A stretch of 64,000 nucleotides of DNA from Plantago ovata (lineage: Eukaryota; Streptophyta; Magnoliopsida; Lamiales; Plantaginaceae): contig CM051458.1 in NCBI GenBank assembly GCA_028274465.1, positions 34,422,692 to 34,486,691 of the forward strand. Direction: 5' to 3'. The notes beneath the pieces are model-generated. The model was given only the letters and a program-made list of their open reading frames with translations, was not told where the DNA came from and searched no databases. Positions within the stretch are counted from its first letter, which is position 1. Every line of letters begins with the position of its first letter. Made by a program: the position numbers and the translations under genes. Positions 47,118-58,081 of this stretch are shown piece by piece.

Positions 47118-49271
47118 CTATATCCTCTTTTTGCGGGTACTAGGCTTCCCCTTCATTGATCTCCTCTCCATGCCACGAACCTGTGAATAAGAAAGAATAT
47201 AGGCTGCAAGACCACAGTAGTGAGTAGTAATATCTGGCGGTTCCGGTGGATCAGGTAGGCTTGCAATACGTGTCGCTTGCCTTCCACTTCGATGGTGCAA
47301 GTTCTTTGGTAGATGTCCATCACGGAGCGTAGCTTGGTCAAGAATGTTTGCCCTAAGAGTATGACATCCCCCGTCCCAGGTGCAGATGCCGGCATAACTA
47401 CGAAATTGGTGTATATGGATGCTTCACCAATCTTGACCAACACATTTTTCACAACGCCGTCGGGTCTCATAAAGGATCCATCCGCCAGTTGCACAATAGC
47501 CCTTTTCTCAGATAGTTTTCCAATGTTACTCTTTTCAAACACATTCAAAGGAATTATGTTTGAGTAGGATCCTGTATCTAGTGTGGCACGGACATCTTCA
47601 AGCTCACCAATCCCTACCTTTACATCGAAACTTTTAGGGAGTGGTTCGGGATCCTCTTCCTCCTCATCACTTGTGTCAGAACCAAGGCCCTTCTCTTCTT
47701 CCTCAGCCTGTAGTAGTTCTTCCTTCATGCAACACTCGCACCTAACAACCTTCTTGATGGTGACTCCGTCAGGTACATCACCAGCCAAAGTAATGGCATT
47801 CGTCTTCACAGTGTTGCTAGGCAGTTTGCCTTGCTCCCTACTTGCTCCTCGGTCGATCAACTCTTGCATCTTTTGATGGTCAAGTCTAGTGCTTTCTTCC
47901 AGCCTATCGAGCCTTGCCCTAGTCTTCTCAGAATCTTCTTCATAACGTTTGAGAAAACTTTGTGTGTGATCGACCATCTTCTGCAAGTTCTCCATCAGTA
48001 GAGCCGACTTCGACTTCGGTGGCTCTTTCGGAGCGGGGTTTTCGCAGTGGCCATTACCATAGTTCAGCCTACTACGGTCTTGGTTAGGTCCATAAGTTTG
48101 GTTAGCTGGTGCATATCCTTGATTGTTACGGTATCCTCTTCTCCAGAATCCACCTCGAGGATTCCTACCGTCTTGTCCGTAGCTAACTTCTTGAGTACCA
48201 AAGTCCGTAGCAAAGGCTTCTTCTTCGCCTCCTTGAGCCCAATTACCATCATCGTATGCCAGCTCCGATCTACACATATGAGCCCCATGCCCATAGTTCT
48301 TGCATATTCGGCATACTTCGTTCGAAACAGTTGTTCCGGTGGCACTATTGAGGACTTGCTTCAATTCGTTGGTAAAGCACTTGAATTGATCCCCATTCCC
48401 CCTGTACATAGGGGCTTCTTGAGTCGGTGGAGCTTTAGGTCCACGTCTCCTAACCATTGATCTTGAGTCCTTGAACTGCGAACCCTTAGCAAGCCTTTCG
48501 AAAACTACCCAGACGGCTTCTGCGGTTTCCTCCCAAATATTGCCTCGGCATTGGAAATCCACCACTTGTTGGTTCTGGAAGGTTAGTCCATTGAAGAAGT
48601 GTTGGACTAAGTCGGAAAGTTCAAAACCATGGTGAGGGCACTTGTTCGTGAGATCTTGGAACCTCTCGAACGCGGTGTAGATGGTCTCATCATAGTCCTG
48701 CTTGAATCCAGTGATCTGCGCCTTAAGCGCGGTAGTCAAGGTGTGTGGGAAGTATTTCTCCATGAAAGCTGAAAAAAACCTTTTCCCAAGTGTCTAGTGA
48801 GCCGGATGGTAGAGAAATCGGCCATGACTTGGCTCTGTCACCAAGTCCCATAGCAAAAACCTTCATCCTCAACTCATCCGTTGTTATGTCAGCTCCGGGT
48901 CGTGGGAGTTGGTTGACGAAATCATCGATATCGTGCAAGTACCCCATCACATCTTCCCTTGATAAGCCATAGAACCTCGGAAGTTGTTGGAATGTGTGGT
49001 TCTTGATTTCCAGATCTCGGGTTACAGACGAAAGAACTATCGCCGGTCCCCTCATACGATCCTTGGTGGGTTGTACCCATGCCTTCAGTGGTCTAGCTTC
49101 TGTCATTCCGTCGATTTCCTTGAAGAGACTAAGTAGAGATTCAGAGAAATCGATTTCCTCTATTTCCTCTAGTGCGCGCCTTTCAAGTAGTCGCCTTCTT
49201 TGGTGGTAGACTCTGTCGATCTCAGCAATTGAATCAGCAAGAGGTGTTCCTGCAGAACGTGTATGCGGCAT
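47118..49271 (-). pseudogene. gag: G2 gag-protease, frameshifted
   Basis: This is nearly collinear with the intact G3 ORF. The ATG at 49271 starts the same M-P-H-T-R-S-A-G. Two long frames (49271-48723 and 48763-47153) are separated by an extra base in an A run near 48770. A second shift near 47270 alters the C-terminus after the protease. The zinc knuckle C-R-I-C-K-N-Y-G-H-G-A-H-M-C, a coiled coil and protease D-T-G-S (near 47570) are all intact. Confidence 0.88.
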
Positions 49272-49418
49272 ACACAATCTGTGACAGACTAGGAAAGGTG
49301 ATTAGAAACAGACTAGGAAAGCAGTAATAGAGAGAGATTAAAAAGGAAAACTAAAACTAAAAGAATTAGGAATCTAAAGCTGTAAATATAAATAAATTAA
49401 ACAGGAAAAAGGAGTATA

Positions 49419-49437
49419 GTCCCCGGCAACGGCGCCA
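49419..49437 (-). other. G2 primer-binding site
   Basis: On the reverse strand TGGCGCCGTTGCCGGGGAC lies three bases after the 5' LTR end. It is the same site type as in G1 and G3. Confidence 0.85.
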
Positions 49438-49440
49438 ATT

Positions 49441-50591
49441 TGATGAATGGGAATTTGTCAGATTCTAATTCAGCAAATAATATTTGTATTTAGCCAAAGG
49501 CAATCCACAACTACAACGAAAACCGTAGTGTAGTAGTAGAATGGAGATTGGTGATAGTATGGTCCTTCTTAGTATAATGGGTCAATAATCATGCATAAAT
49601 TCCTCGGTCTTGCATAGAGATCTTTGAATCAATCTAGTGTCCTGTTGCAAGTATTAAGCACTACGAAGATAATCTGGTCTGACTAGTCAATCACGAATGT
49701 CCTAATGTGTTCCGTAATTATTCAACACTACGAAGATAATTGGTCTGATGGTCGACTAGTGTCCAATTGTGCATAATGATCAATACAACATACGAGAATT
49801 TTGGTTACAACTGATCAACGAAATAAAGCAATGACACGGAGTATAATGCGCGATATAGCCATTAGCATGATTATCTTCCCTCGCTAAGAATTCACATACT
49901 ACCACCAATGATAAGTTTATCTACTCATATGATGCATGCAATCAACAGAAATCATAGAAGAAAAAATATTGAAAGATAAATAAAATAAGTAGAATAAAAC
50001 TGTAAGATACAAAGTTACCGAAGGTTGTCAATCTCCGGATGATTGCGATCCTACGAGCTCCAAACTGCTATGAAAAAGTATCCCCTAAGCTACGGAATTC
50101 CCAGGACAGGCCCCGGGAAGTTCCTACCTAAAACTATAGAGAGAGGTGAGAAAGTAGGTCTGGAAAGATATGATTTTCGGAGAGAAAACTGAGCACTATA
50201 TATAGGCCCCGAATAATCACGGGGCGGTTCGCCCCACAATGCGGTGGTTCGCCCCAGAGGATTTTCGCGGAATTTTCGCATTTTCGACGCGTTTTTGGAT
50301 TTCTTCACCTTTTCGGACTCGGTTTCTGACTTCTAGTAGCCTTCTAACCTCCAGATTCGGCACCTAGACTTCAAATCCTATCCGGAAACCTTCAGATACT
50401 CCAAATAGGCTTCTGGAACACCAATTCCTTGTAAACTTCAATATAATTGCTCAGAAATCCCCGAATTTCAACCAATACCTGTAAAATAAAATCTAAAGGG
50501 AAACGTGACACTATTCTAATAAAATGTACTAAAATATAGCTAAATTAACATAGAGGATAGCTAAAATAGGTGAAAAAGACTCGAATGAAAG
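49441..50591 (-). repeat. G2 5' LTR, truncated
   Basis: It matches 42567-43839 closely but lacks about 120 bp after TAGTAGTAGAATG and stops at CTCGAATGAAAG, 20 bp short of the expected outer end. The next base belongs to S2. Confidence 0.88.
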
Positions 50592-51714
50592 ATCTCAAGA
50601 AGTTAATTGCTGAAACTACAGAGAAGAATGCTCAAATGACAATAGAATTGGCAGAGTATCAGTCCTCTATTCTAAAGTTACTTGCTGAAATACAAGAAAT
50701 GAAAAAGATGAAAGTCAATTTCAAATCTTATGCGGATGCTAGTAACACACTGACTGAACTAAACTCTTATCTGAGAGATCCATCTCAGAAAGAAGGTTTG
50801 GGTGCCACGTATGAAGGTGATGATGTAATACTCTTGAGTAAAGACAAATCACCAATCAACTTTGTTCGTGCAATTGATAGTGGTCAACCAGAACTCTATC
50901 AATTTGGTCAATCTAAGGTTGCTGAAATAAGCAATCAAGTACCTACGACCGAAAAGCCCGCTGTTGCTACTCATTGTAACAAGACTTCAAAAGCAAAACA
51001 GGTTGCTGAAAAGCAAACTGTTCAGAAAAAGGATGCTGTAAAGCATTCTGCCAAACAAGTTGCTGAAAAGCAATTTGTTAAAACTAAAGGCAAGATTACT
51101 AAAAGTAATCAAAAGTAGGGTTGCTGAGACAAAAGCTCAACATACTCCGAAAAGTGGACTCGGATTCAAAACCAAGCAAAATCAACTTTTTCATGAGTTT
51201 AAGCAAAGTCAGCAAAGATACTTCAAAGAGTTGAACAAAACCAAGCCTAAGAGTACTAACAATACTTAAAATGCTAGGACTAGAAGGAACCTTGCTAGAA
51301 AAGAACTTACTGAAAAATGTATGTTCAGCAAAAGGGTAAACCAAGCAAGACACCACATCAGAAAGTGGACTTGATTAGCAATGATCAAAAGTGTTTCGGT
51401 TCTAAACCCTCTAGCTCCTCAGCAAGTAGAAAACATGTCAAGATTGAAAAACTCAAGACTTGGGTTTCCACTAGACGTTTTCTTGAACATGTTAATGGAC
51501 ATCTAATATTGGATAATTAACTTGTTTGATCTTGATTGTGCAGACTTCAGCCACGGAGACAAGCAATGCAATTTGGCACTTTGACAGTGGTTGTGGAAAG
51601 CACATGACGGGCAATAGGAAAAACCTTATAAACTATAGACGGTGGTCTAAAGGTCCAACAATAAGGTTTGCTGGTGGAGGCTTTCGTTCTACTAAAGATT
51701 ATGGTGACGTGAAG
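50592..51714 (+). pseudogene. gag: S2 gag coiled-coil region and protease start
   Basis: It continues S2 after G2. The frame 50592-51118 covers the coiled coil and the Lys-rich V-A-E-K-Q repeats, ends at TAG 51116-51118, and later frames (51060-51269, 51317-51520, 51526-51714) complete the tail and reach the protease motif D-S-G-C-G-K-H. G3 is inserted 60 codons into the protease. Confidence 0.8.
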
Positions 51715-52934
51715 TGATGAATGTGTATTTTACACTTTCATTCGAGTCTTTTTCACCTATTTAGCTATCCTCTATGATAATTTAGCTATATTTTAGTACA
51801 TTTTATTAGAATAGTGTCACGTTTCCCTTTAGATTTTATTTTACAGGTTTTGGTTGAAATTATATTGAAGTCTACAAGGAATTGGTGTTCCAGAAGCCTA
51901 TTTGGAGTATCTGAAGGTTTCCGGATAGGATTTGGAGTCTAGGGGCCGAATCTGGAGGTTAGAAGGCTACTAGAAGTCATAAACCGAGTCCGAAAAGGTG
52001 AAGAAATCCAAATCCGCGTCGAAAAACACGGAAATTCCACGAAATATTGTGGGGCGAACCGCCCCAGAGATAATTCGGGGCCTATATATAGAGCTCAAGT
52101 TTTTCTCCGAAAATCATATCTTTCCAAGCCTTCTCTCTCACCTCTCTCTATAGTTTTAGGTAGGAACTTCCCGGGGCCGGTCCTGGGAGTTCCGTAGCTT
52201 AGGGGACACTTTTCATAGCAGATTGGAGCGCGTAGGATCGCAATCATCCGGAGATTGACAACCTTCGGTAACTTTGTATCTTACAGTTTTTATCTACTTA
52301 TTTTATCTTCTTTCAATATGTTTTCTTCTATGATTTCTATTGATTGCATGCCTATTATGAGTAGCTAAACTTATCATTGGTGGTAGTATGTGAATTCTTA
52401 GTGAGGGAAGATAATCATGCTAATGGCTATATCGCGCATTATACTCCGTGTCATTGCTTTATTTCGTTGATCAGTTGTAACCAAAATTCTCGTATGTTGT
52501 ATTGATCATTATGCACAATTGGACACTAGTCGACCATCAGACCAATTATATTCGTAGTGTTGAATAATTACGGAACACATTAGGACAGCAGTGTTGACTA
52601 GTCAGACCAGATTATCTTCGTAGTGCTTAATACTTGCAACAGGACCCTAGATTGATTCAAAGATCTCTATGCAAGACCGAGGAATTTATGCATGATTATC
52701 GACCCATTATGTTAAGAAGGACCATACTATCACCAATCCCCATTATCTGCTAGAAAACCCCTATTGCTATTTATCTGCTGTTTTATATTCTCTTGTTAAA
52801 TAGATTAAGCTAGTTATAGTCCTGAGAGAACGACACTCGAGTCATTCTACTACTACACTACGGTTTTCGTTGTAGTTGTGGATTGCCTTTGGCTAAATAA
52901 CAAATTTATTTGATTGAATCTGACACGTTCATCA
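51715..52934 (+). repeat. G3 5' LTR
   Basis: This 1220-bp LTR has a hairpin motif GGGGCGAACCGCCCC (52051-52065) just upstream of TATATATA (52083-52090). Compared with the 3' LTR it lacks about 20 bp near 51861 and one hairpin repeat. Confidence 0.92.
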
Positions 52935-52937
52935 AAT

Positions 52938-52956
52938 TGGCGTCGTTGCCGGGGAC
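52938..52956 (+). other. G3 primer-binding site
   Basis: TGGCGTCGTTGCCGGGGAC follows the LTR by three bases. It differs from the G2 site by one base (GCC to GTC). Confidence 0.85.
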
Positions 52957-53102
52957 TATACTCCTTTTTCTGTTTAATTTGTTTATGTTTACAACTTTAG
53001 ATTCCTAATTCAATTAGTTTTAGTTTTTCTTTTTAATCTCTCTCTGATACTGCTTTCCTAGTCTATTTCTAATCACCTTTCCTAGTCTGTTTCAGATTGT
53101 GT

Positions 53103-55235
53103 ATGCCGCATACACGTTCTGCAGGTACACCGCTTGCTAATTCAATTGCTGAGATCGACAGAGTCTACCACCAAAGAAGGCGACTACTTGAAAGGCGCGC
53201 ACTAGAGGAAATAGAGGAAACCGATTTCTCTGAATCTCTACTTAATCTCTTCAAGGAAATTGACGGAATGGCAGAAGCTAGACCACTGAAGGCATGGGTA
53301 CAACCCACCAAGGATCGTATGAGGGGACCGGCGATTGTTCTTTCGTCTGCAACCCGAGATCTGGAAATCAAGAACCACGCATTCCAACAACTCCCGAGGT
53401 TCTATGGCTTATCAAGGGAAGATGTGATGGGGTACTTGAACGATATCGATGATTTCGTCAACCAACTCCCACGACCCGGAGCTGACATAACAACGGATGA
53501 GTTGAGGATGAAGGTTTTTGCTATGGGACTTGGCGACAGAGCCAAGTCATGGCTGAGTTCTCTACCATCCGGCTCACTGGACACTTGGGAAAAGGTTTTT
53601 TCAGCTTTCATGGTGAAATACTTCCCACACACCTTGACTACCGCGCTTAAGGCGCAGATCACTGAATTCAAGCAGGACTATGATGAGACCATCTACACCG
53701 CGTTCGAGAGGTTCCAAGATCTCACGAACAAGTGCCCTCACCATGGTTTTGAACTTTCCGACTTACTCCAACACTTCTTCGATGGACTAACCTTCGAGAA
53801 CCAACAAGTGGTGGATTTCCAATGCCGAGGCAATATTTGGGAGGAAACCGCAGAAGCCGTCTGGGTAGTTTTCGAAAGGCTTGCTAAGGGTTCGCAGTTC
53901 AAGGACCCAAGATCAATGGTTAGGAGACGTGGACCTGAAGCTCCACCGACTCAAGAAGCCCCTATGTACAGGGGGAATGGGGATCAATTCAAGTGCTTTA
54001 CCAACGAACTGAAGCAAGTCCTCAATAGTGCCACCAGAACAACTGTTTCGAACGAAGTATGCCGAATATGCAAGAACTATGGGCATGGGGCTCATATGTG
54101 TAGATCGGAGCTGGCATACGATGATGGTAACTGGGCTCAAGGAGGCGAAGAAGAAGCCTTTGCTACGGAGTTTGGTACTCAAGAAGTTAGCTACGGACAA
54201 GACGGTAGGAATCCTCGAGGTGGATTTTGGAGAAGAGGATACCGTAACAATCAAGGATATGCACCAGCTAACCAAACTTATGGATCTAACCAAGACCGTA
54301 GTAGGCTGAACTATGGTAATGACCACTGCGAAAACCCCGCTCCGAAAGAGCCACCGAAGTCGAAGTCGGCTCTACTGATGGAGAACTTGCAGAAGATGGT
54401 TGATCACACACAAAGTTTTCTCAAACGTTATGAGGAAGAATCTGAGAAAACTAGGGCAAGGCTTGATAAGTTGGAAGAGAGCACTAGGCTTGCCCATCAA
54501 AAGATGCAAGAGTTGATCGATCGAAAACTGCCTAGCAGCACCGTAAAGACGAATTCCATTACATTGGCTGGTGATGTACCTGAAGGAGTCACCATCAAGA
54601 AGGTTGTTAGGTGCCAGTGTTGCATGAAGGAAGAACTTCTACAGGCTGAGGAAGAAGAGAAGGGCCTAGGTTCTGACACAAGTGATGAGGAGCAAGAGGA
54701 TCCCGAACCACTCCCTAAAAGTTTCGATGTTAAGGTAGGGATTGGTGAGCTTGAAGATGTCCGTGCCACACTAGATACGGGATCCTACTCAAACATAATT
54801 CCTTTGAATGTGTTTGAAAACAGCAACATCGGAAAACTATCTGAGCAAAGGGCTATCGTACAATTGGCGGATGGATCCTTTATGAGACCAGAGGGCGTTG
54901 TGAAAAATGTGTTGGTCAAGATTGGTGAAGCATCTATATACACCAATTTTGTAGTTATGCCGACGTCTGCACCTGGAACGGGGGATGTCATACTCTTAGG
55001 GCAAACGTTCTTGACTAAACTACGCTCCGTGATGGACATCTACCAAAGAACTTGCACTATCGAAGTGGATGGCAAGCAACACGTGTTGCAAGCCATACCT
55101 GATCCACCTGAACCGCCTGACATTACTTCTCACTACTGTGGTCTTATAGCCTATATTCTATCTTATTCACAGGTTCGTGGCATGGAAAGGAGATCAATGA
55201 AGGGGAAGCCTAGTACCCGCAAAAAGAAGAGATAG
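53103..55235 (+). CDS. gag: G3 Gag-protease polyprotein, intact
   Basis: One 710-codon ORF without a break. Order: a basic N-terminus (MPHTRSAGTPLA), a Ty3/gypsy capsid region at about residues 80-260 (with T-W-E-K-V-F-S-A-F and an L-Q-H-F-F-D-G-L-T segment), a zinc knuckle C-x2-C-x4-H-x4-C at 320-333, a Gly/Asn/Arg-rich stretch, a coiled coil at about 425-475, an acidic segment, and a retroviral-type aspartic protease with D558-T-G-S and later I-L-L-G-Q-T-F-L. The tail is basic. The start is the ATG at 53103 (an upstream TTG is in frame but not needed); stop TAG 55233-55235. Gag would form the particle and bind the RNA through the knuckle, and the protease would mature it. Gag-pol elements of this group continue into RT here; this one stops. 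G1 and G2 have the same gene, broken. Confidence 0.92.
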   Translation: MPHTRSAGTPLANSIAEIDRVYHQRRRLLERRALEEIEETDFSESLLNLFKEIDGMAEARPLKAWVQPTKDRMRGPAIVLSSATRDLEIKNHAFQQLPRFYGLSREDVMGYLNDIDDFVNQLPRPGADITTDELRMKVFAMGLGDRAKSWLSSLPSGSLDTWEKVFSAFMVKYFPHTLTTALKAQITEFKQDYDETIYTAFERFQDLTNKCPHHGFELSDLLQHFFDGLTFENQQVVDFQCRGNIWEETAEAVWVVFERLAKGSQFKDPRSMVRRRGPEAPPTQEAPMYRGNGDQFKCFTNELKQVLNSATRTTVSNEVCRICKNYGHGAHMCRSELAYDDGNWAQGGEEEAFATEFGTQEVSYGQDGRNPRGGFWRRGYRNNQGYAPANQTYGSNQDRSRLNYGNDHCENPAPKEPPKSKSALLMENLQKMVDHTQSFLKRYEEESEKTRARLDKLEESTRLAHQKMQELIDRKLPSSTVKTNSITLAGDVPEGVTIKKVVRCQCCMKEELLQAEEEEKGLGSDTSDEEQEDPEPLPKSFDVKVGIGELEDVRATLDTGSYSNIIPLNVFENSNIGKLSEQRAIVQLADGSFMRPEGVVKNVLVKIGEASIYTNFVVMPTSAPGTGDVILLGQTFLTKLRSVMDIYQRTCTIEVDGKQHVLQAIPDPPEPPDITSHYCGLIAYILSYSQVRGMERRSMKGKPSTRKKKR

Positions 55236-56820
55236 GCGCAGACAGGAGTCGAGTCAAAGACTTTAAACAATGACGCTATCCGGGAGGCAACCCGGAATTT
55301 TAATCGCTTTCTTTACCGCTTTAGATTTTATCTCACGAGTTTGATTGAGTATTATAGGTGACTTATACAAGCATTAGCTCTCACCTTGGATCCACTTTCG
55401 GTGTTCGGGACGAGCGACGACGTTCAGGTTTGGGGAGGAGGTTATCGCTGGTTATCTATATACTTATCTTGCTTACGAAAAACTCGTGAAATTTTTTGCA
55501 TTTGCACGTTTACTGCTTTCCTAGGATAGTTTTGCATGTTTTATATGGAGTTTATTGCCGAATTTTTTGAACTTTTTTATTGGGTAGATCAACTAGCTAT
55601 GCCATTAATCGTATGCTTCATCTCTATGAATTTGTTTGAGGTTTTTCTCGCTTGGCTTGTCTCATTTATGTATTGCACTTAGTTAAGCATGGTAGTCTCG
55701 ACATCACTTAGTGGTGTTTTCTCTACTGCGGTTCACGAAGGCCTTTATAATAGGATGATGCATGTTAGGGTCTTATGGTTGTTTTCCCGAGTAATTATGT
55801 ACCTAAGAGGCAACAAGTCTTCACCATGCTTTGAGATTGCTAAATGTCTAGGAAGGAGGTAGTGTGAGGTTGTGTGATCCTTTGTTTATAACCTATTCTT
55901 CCGAATAGGTTTGGGGAGGGGGTTACACCATCATAGACTTGTTTCTGTTTTTAATTTTCGTATCGTGAGTTTATTTTTCCCTTTTCCGTAAATTTTGTAC
56001 TCCAACCTATTCTTTCGAATAGGTTTGGGGAAGTCGTGTGAGTCATTTTGCTTCTCTTTTTGTTATGCTACTGCTGGCTAGAAAAAAAAATCGAAAAAAA
56101 AAAGAAAGAAAAAATCCAGAAAAAAAAGAAAAAGAAAAAGAAAAAAAGAATCTGGAAAGAAAAAGAGAAAAAAAAGAAGACCCCAAAAAAGAAAAGAAGG
56201 GTCCAAAAAAGAAAGCCAAATAGAAGTTTAGCAAAGTGTTGAGTTTTTTCCATTTTTCGTATTGTTCGTAATCGTGTTTTTCTATTTTTTATCTTTTAGT
56301 CTTGAGAGTCATCTGTTCTAGACCACCCTCGTCCTGCCATACAGGAAGTGGTGAATAGCTTAAGACTTTACTTGAGAGATGGGTAGAGTAGGGGAGTGTT
56401 ATCTTTTATAGGAAACCCTCCTTCGTTTGATGAGAGCCAGTACTGGTTCGACCTCTTTTGAGGAAAAGTCTTAACATGGTGGAACAGCAGTAAGTCCTCA
56501 GTTTCATAGGCACGGGCAACCATTCGTATCTTAGCATGCATCATTACGTCGTCACTGAATAGGTCCAGGTAGAGAATGTTACGAGAGACTATCTTGTCTT
56601 GACATAACTGCTTATGTGGATGTGTATAAGTCAATCGAGGTATTCTTCAACCTATATTCATGCTTTGATTTATATAGTTTTTGTTCATATGTTATTTGGT
56701 AGATTCAGTAGATTAGTTCATTTTATTTGGCATGAAACTCCATTTTGAGTCTTGCATGTTTTTTGTATTAGAGTCTAGCTTAGTTGCTTGAAGACAAGCA
56801 AAGGTTCGGTTTGGGGAGTT
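55236..56820 (+). other. G3 3' non-coding region with hairpins and purine tract
   Basis: A hairpin-forming CCGGGAGGCAACCCGG (near 55279-55294) follows the gag stop. AGGTTTGGGGA occurs at 55426, 55907, 56021 and, as CGGTTTGGGGAGTT, at 56807-56820 where it is the polypurine tract beside the 3' LTR. Two of the inner copies end 22-bp hairpins with 9-bp stems (55890-55911 and 56004-56025). A purine-only stretch of A and G runs from 56080 to 56220. The open frames there encode only Lys/Glu and are not genes. Confidence 0.75.
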
Positions 56821-58081
56821 TGATGAATGTGTATTTTACACTTTCATTCGAGTCTTTTTCACCTATTTTAGCTATCCTCTATGATAATTTAGCTATATTT
56901 TAGTACATTTTATTAGAATAGTGTCACGTTTCCCTTTAGATTTTATTTTATAGGTTTTGGTTGAAATTCGGAGATTTCGGGGCAATTATATTGAAGTCTA
57001 CAAGGAATTGGTGTTCCAGAAGCCTATTTGGAGTATCTGAAGGTTTCCGGATAGGATTTGGAGTCTAGGGGCCGAATCTGGAGGTTAGAAGGCTACTAGA
57101 AGTCATAAACCGAGTCCGAAAAGCTGAAGAAATCCAAATCCGCGTCGAAAAACGCGGAAATTCCGCGAAATATTGGGGGGCGAACCGCCCCAGCCAGAGG
57201 CGAACCGCCCCAGAGATAAATCGGGGCCTATATATAGAGCTCAAGTTTTTCTCCGAAAATCATATCTTTCCAAGCCTTCTCTCTCACCTCTCTCTATAGT
57301 TTTAGGTAGGAACTTCCCAGGGCCTGTCCTGGGAGTTCCGTAGCTTAGGGGACACTTTTTCATAGCAGATTGGAGCGCGTAGGATCGCAATCATCCGGAG
57401 ATTGACAACCTTCGGTAACTTAGTATCTTACAGTTTTTATCTACTTATTTTATCTTCTTTCAATATGTTTTCTTCTATGATTTCTATTGATTGCATGCCT
57501 ATTATGAGTAGCTAAACTTATCATTGGTGGTAGTATGTGAATTCTTAGTGAGGGAAGATAATCATGCTAATGGCTATATCGCGCATTTTACTCCGTGTCA
57601 TTGCTTTATTTCGTTGATCAGTTGTAACCAAAATTCTCGTATGTTGTATTGATCATTATGCACAATTGGACACTAGTCGACCATCAGACCAATTATATTC
57701 GTAGTGTTGAATAATTACGGAACACATTAGGACAGCAGTGTTGACTAGTCAGACCAGATTATCTTCGTAGTGCTTAATACTTGCAACAGGACCCTAGATT
57801 GATTCAAAGATCTCTATGCAAGACCGAGGAATTTATGCATGATTATCGACCCATTATGTTAAGAAGGACCATACTATCACCAATCTCCATTATCTGCTAG
57901 AAAACCCCTTTTGCTATTTATCTGCTGTTTTATATTCTCTTGTTAAATAGATTAAGCTAGTTATAGTCCTGAGAGAACGACACTCGAGTCATTCTACTAC
58001 TACACTACGGTTTTCGTTGTAGTTTTGGATTGCCTTTGGCTAAATAACAAATTTATTTGATTGAATCTGACACGTTCATCA
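56821..58081 (+). repeat. G3 3' LTR
   Basis: This 1261-bp LTR is nearly identical to 51715-52934. It carries two hairpin motifs (57177-57191 and 57199-57211) before TATATATA at 57229-57236. Confidence 0.92.

Larger units (their letters stand above)
42567..50591 (-). mobile_element. G2, Athila-like element in S2, reverse, right end deleted
   Basis: G2 has a 3' LTR (42567-43839), an internal region and a 5' LTR (49441-50591). The 5' LTR lacks its outer 20 bp, and about 240 bp of S2 next to it is missing, so the right target duplication is lost. Gag-protease is present but frameshifted. No reverse transcriptase, RNase H or integrase motif was found anywhere inside. G2 keeps an extra internal block (45230-47040) that G3 lacks. 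Confidence 0.88.
51715..58081 (+). mobile_element. G3, complete young gag-protease-only LTR retrotransposon
   Basis: Two LTRs (51715-52934 and 56821-58081) with TGATGAATG...TTCATCA ends are flanked by a perfect 5-bp duplication TGAAG (51710-51714 and 58082-58086). It has a primer site (52938-52956), one intact Gag-protease ORF and a polypurine tract next to the 3' LTR. No reverse transcriptase, RNase H, integrase or chromodomain sequence is present in the 6367 bp. The LTRs are nearly identical apart from two short indels, so insertion is recent. It fits the TR-GAG concept (LTR elements with gag but no pol), with the protease in addition. It would need polymerase functions from another Athila-like element. 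Confidence 0.93.

Noticed and set aside
47313..49209. Ser-rich open frames on the strand opposite the G2 and G3 gag genes
   Set aside because: They mirror the real gag frame in both elements with no start context and follow its codon pattern, so they are shadows.
56038..56253. Overlapping open frames on both strands rich in Lys/Glu or Phe/Ser
   Set aside because: They lie in the A/G-only low-complexity tract of the G3 spacer; all frames are open because stop codons are rare in such sequence.
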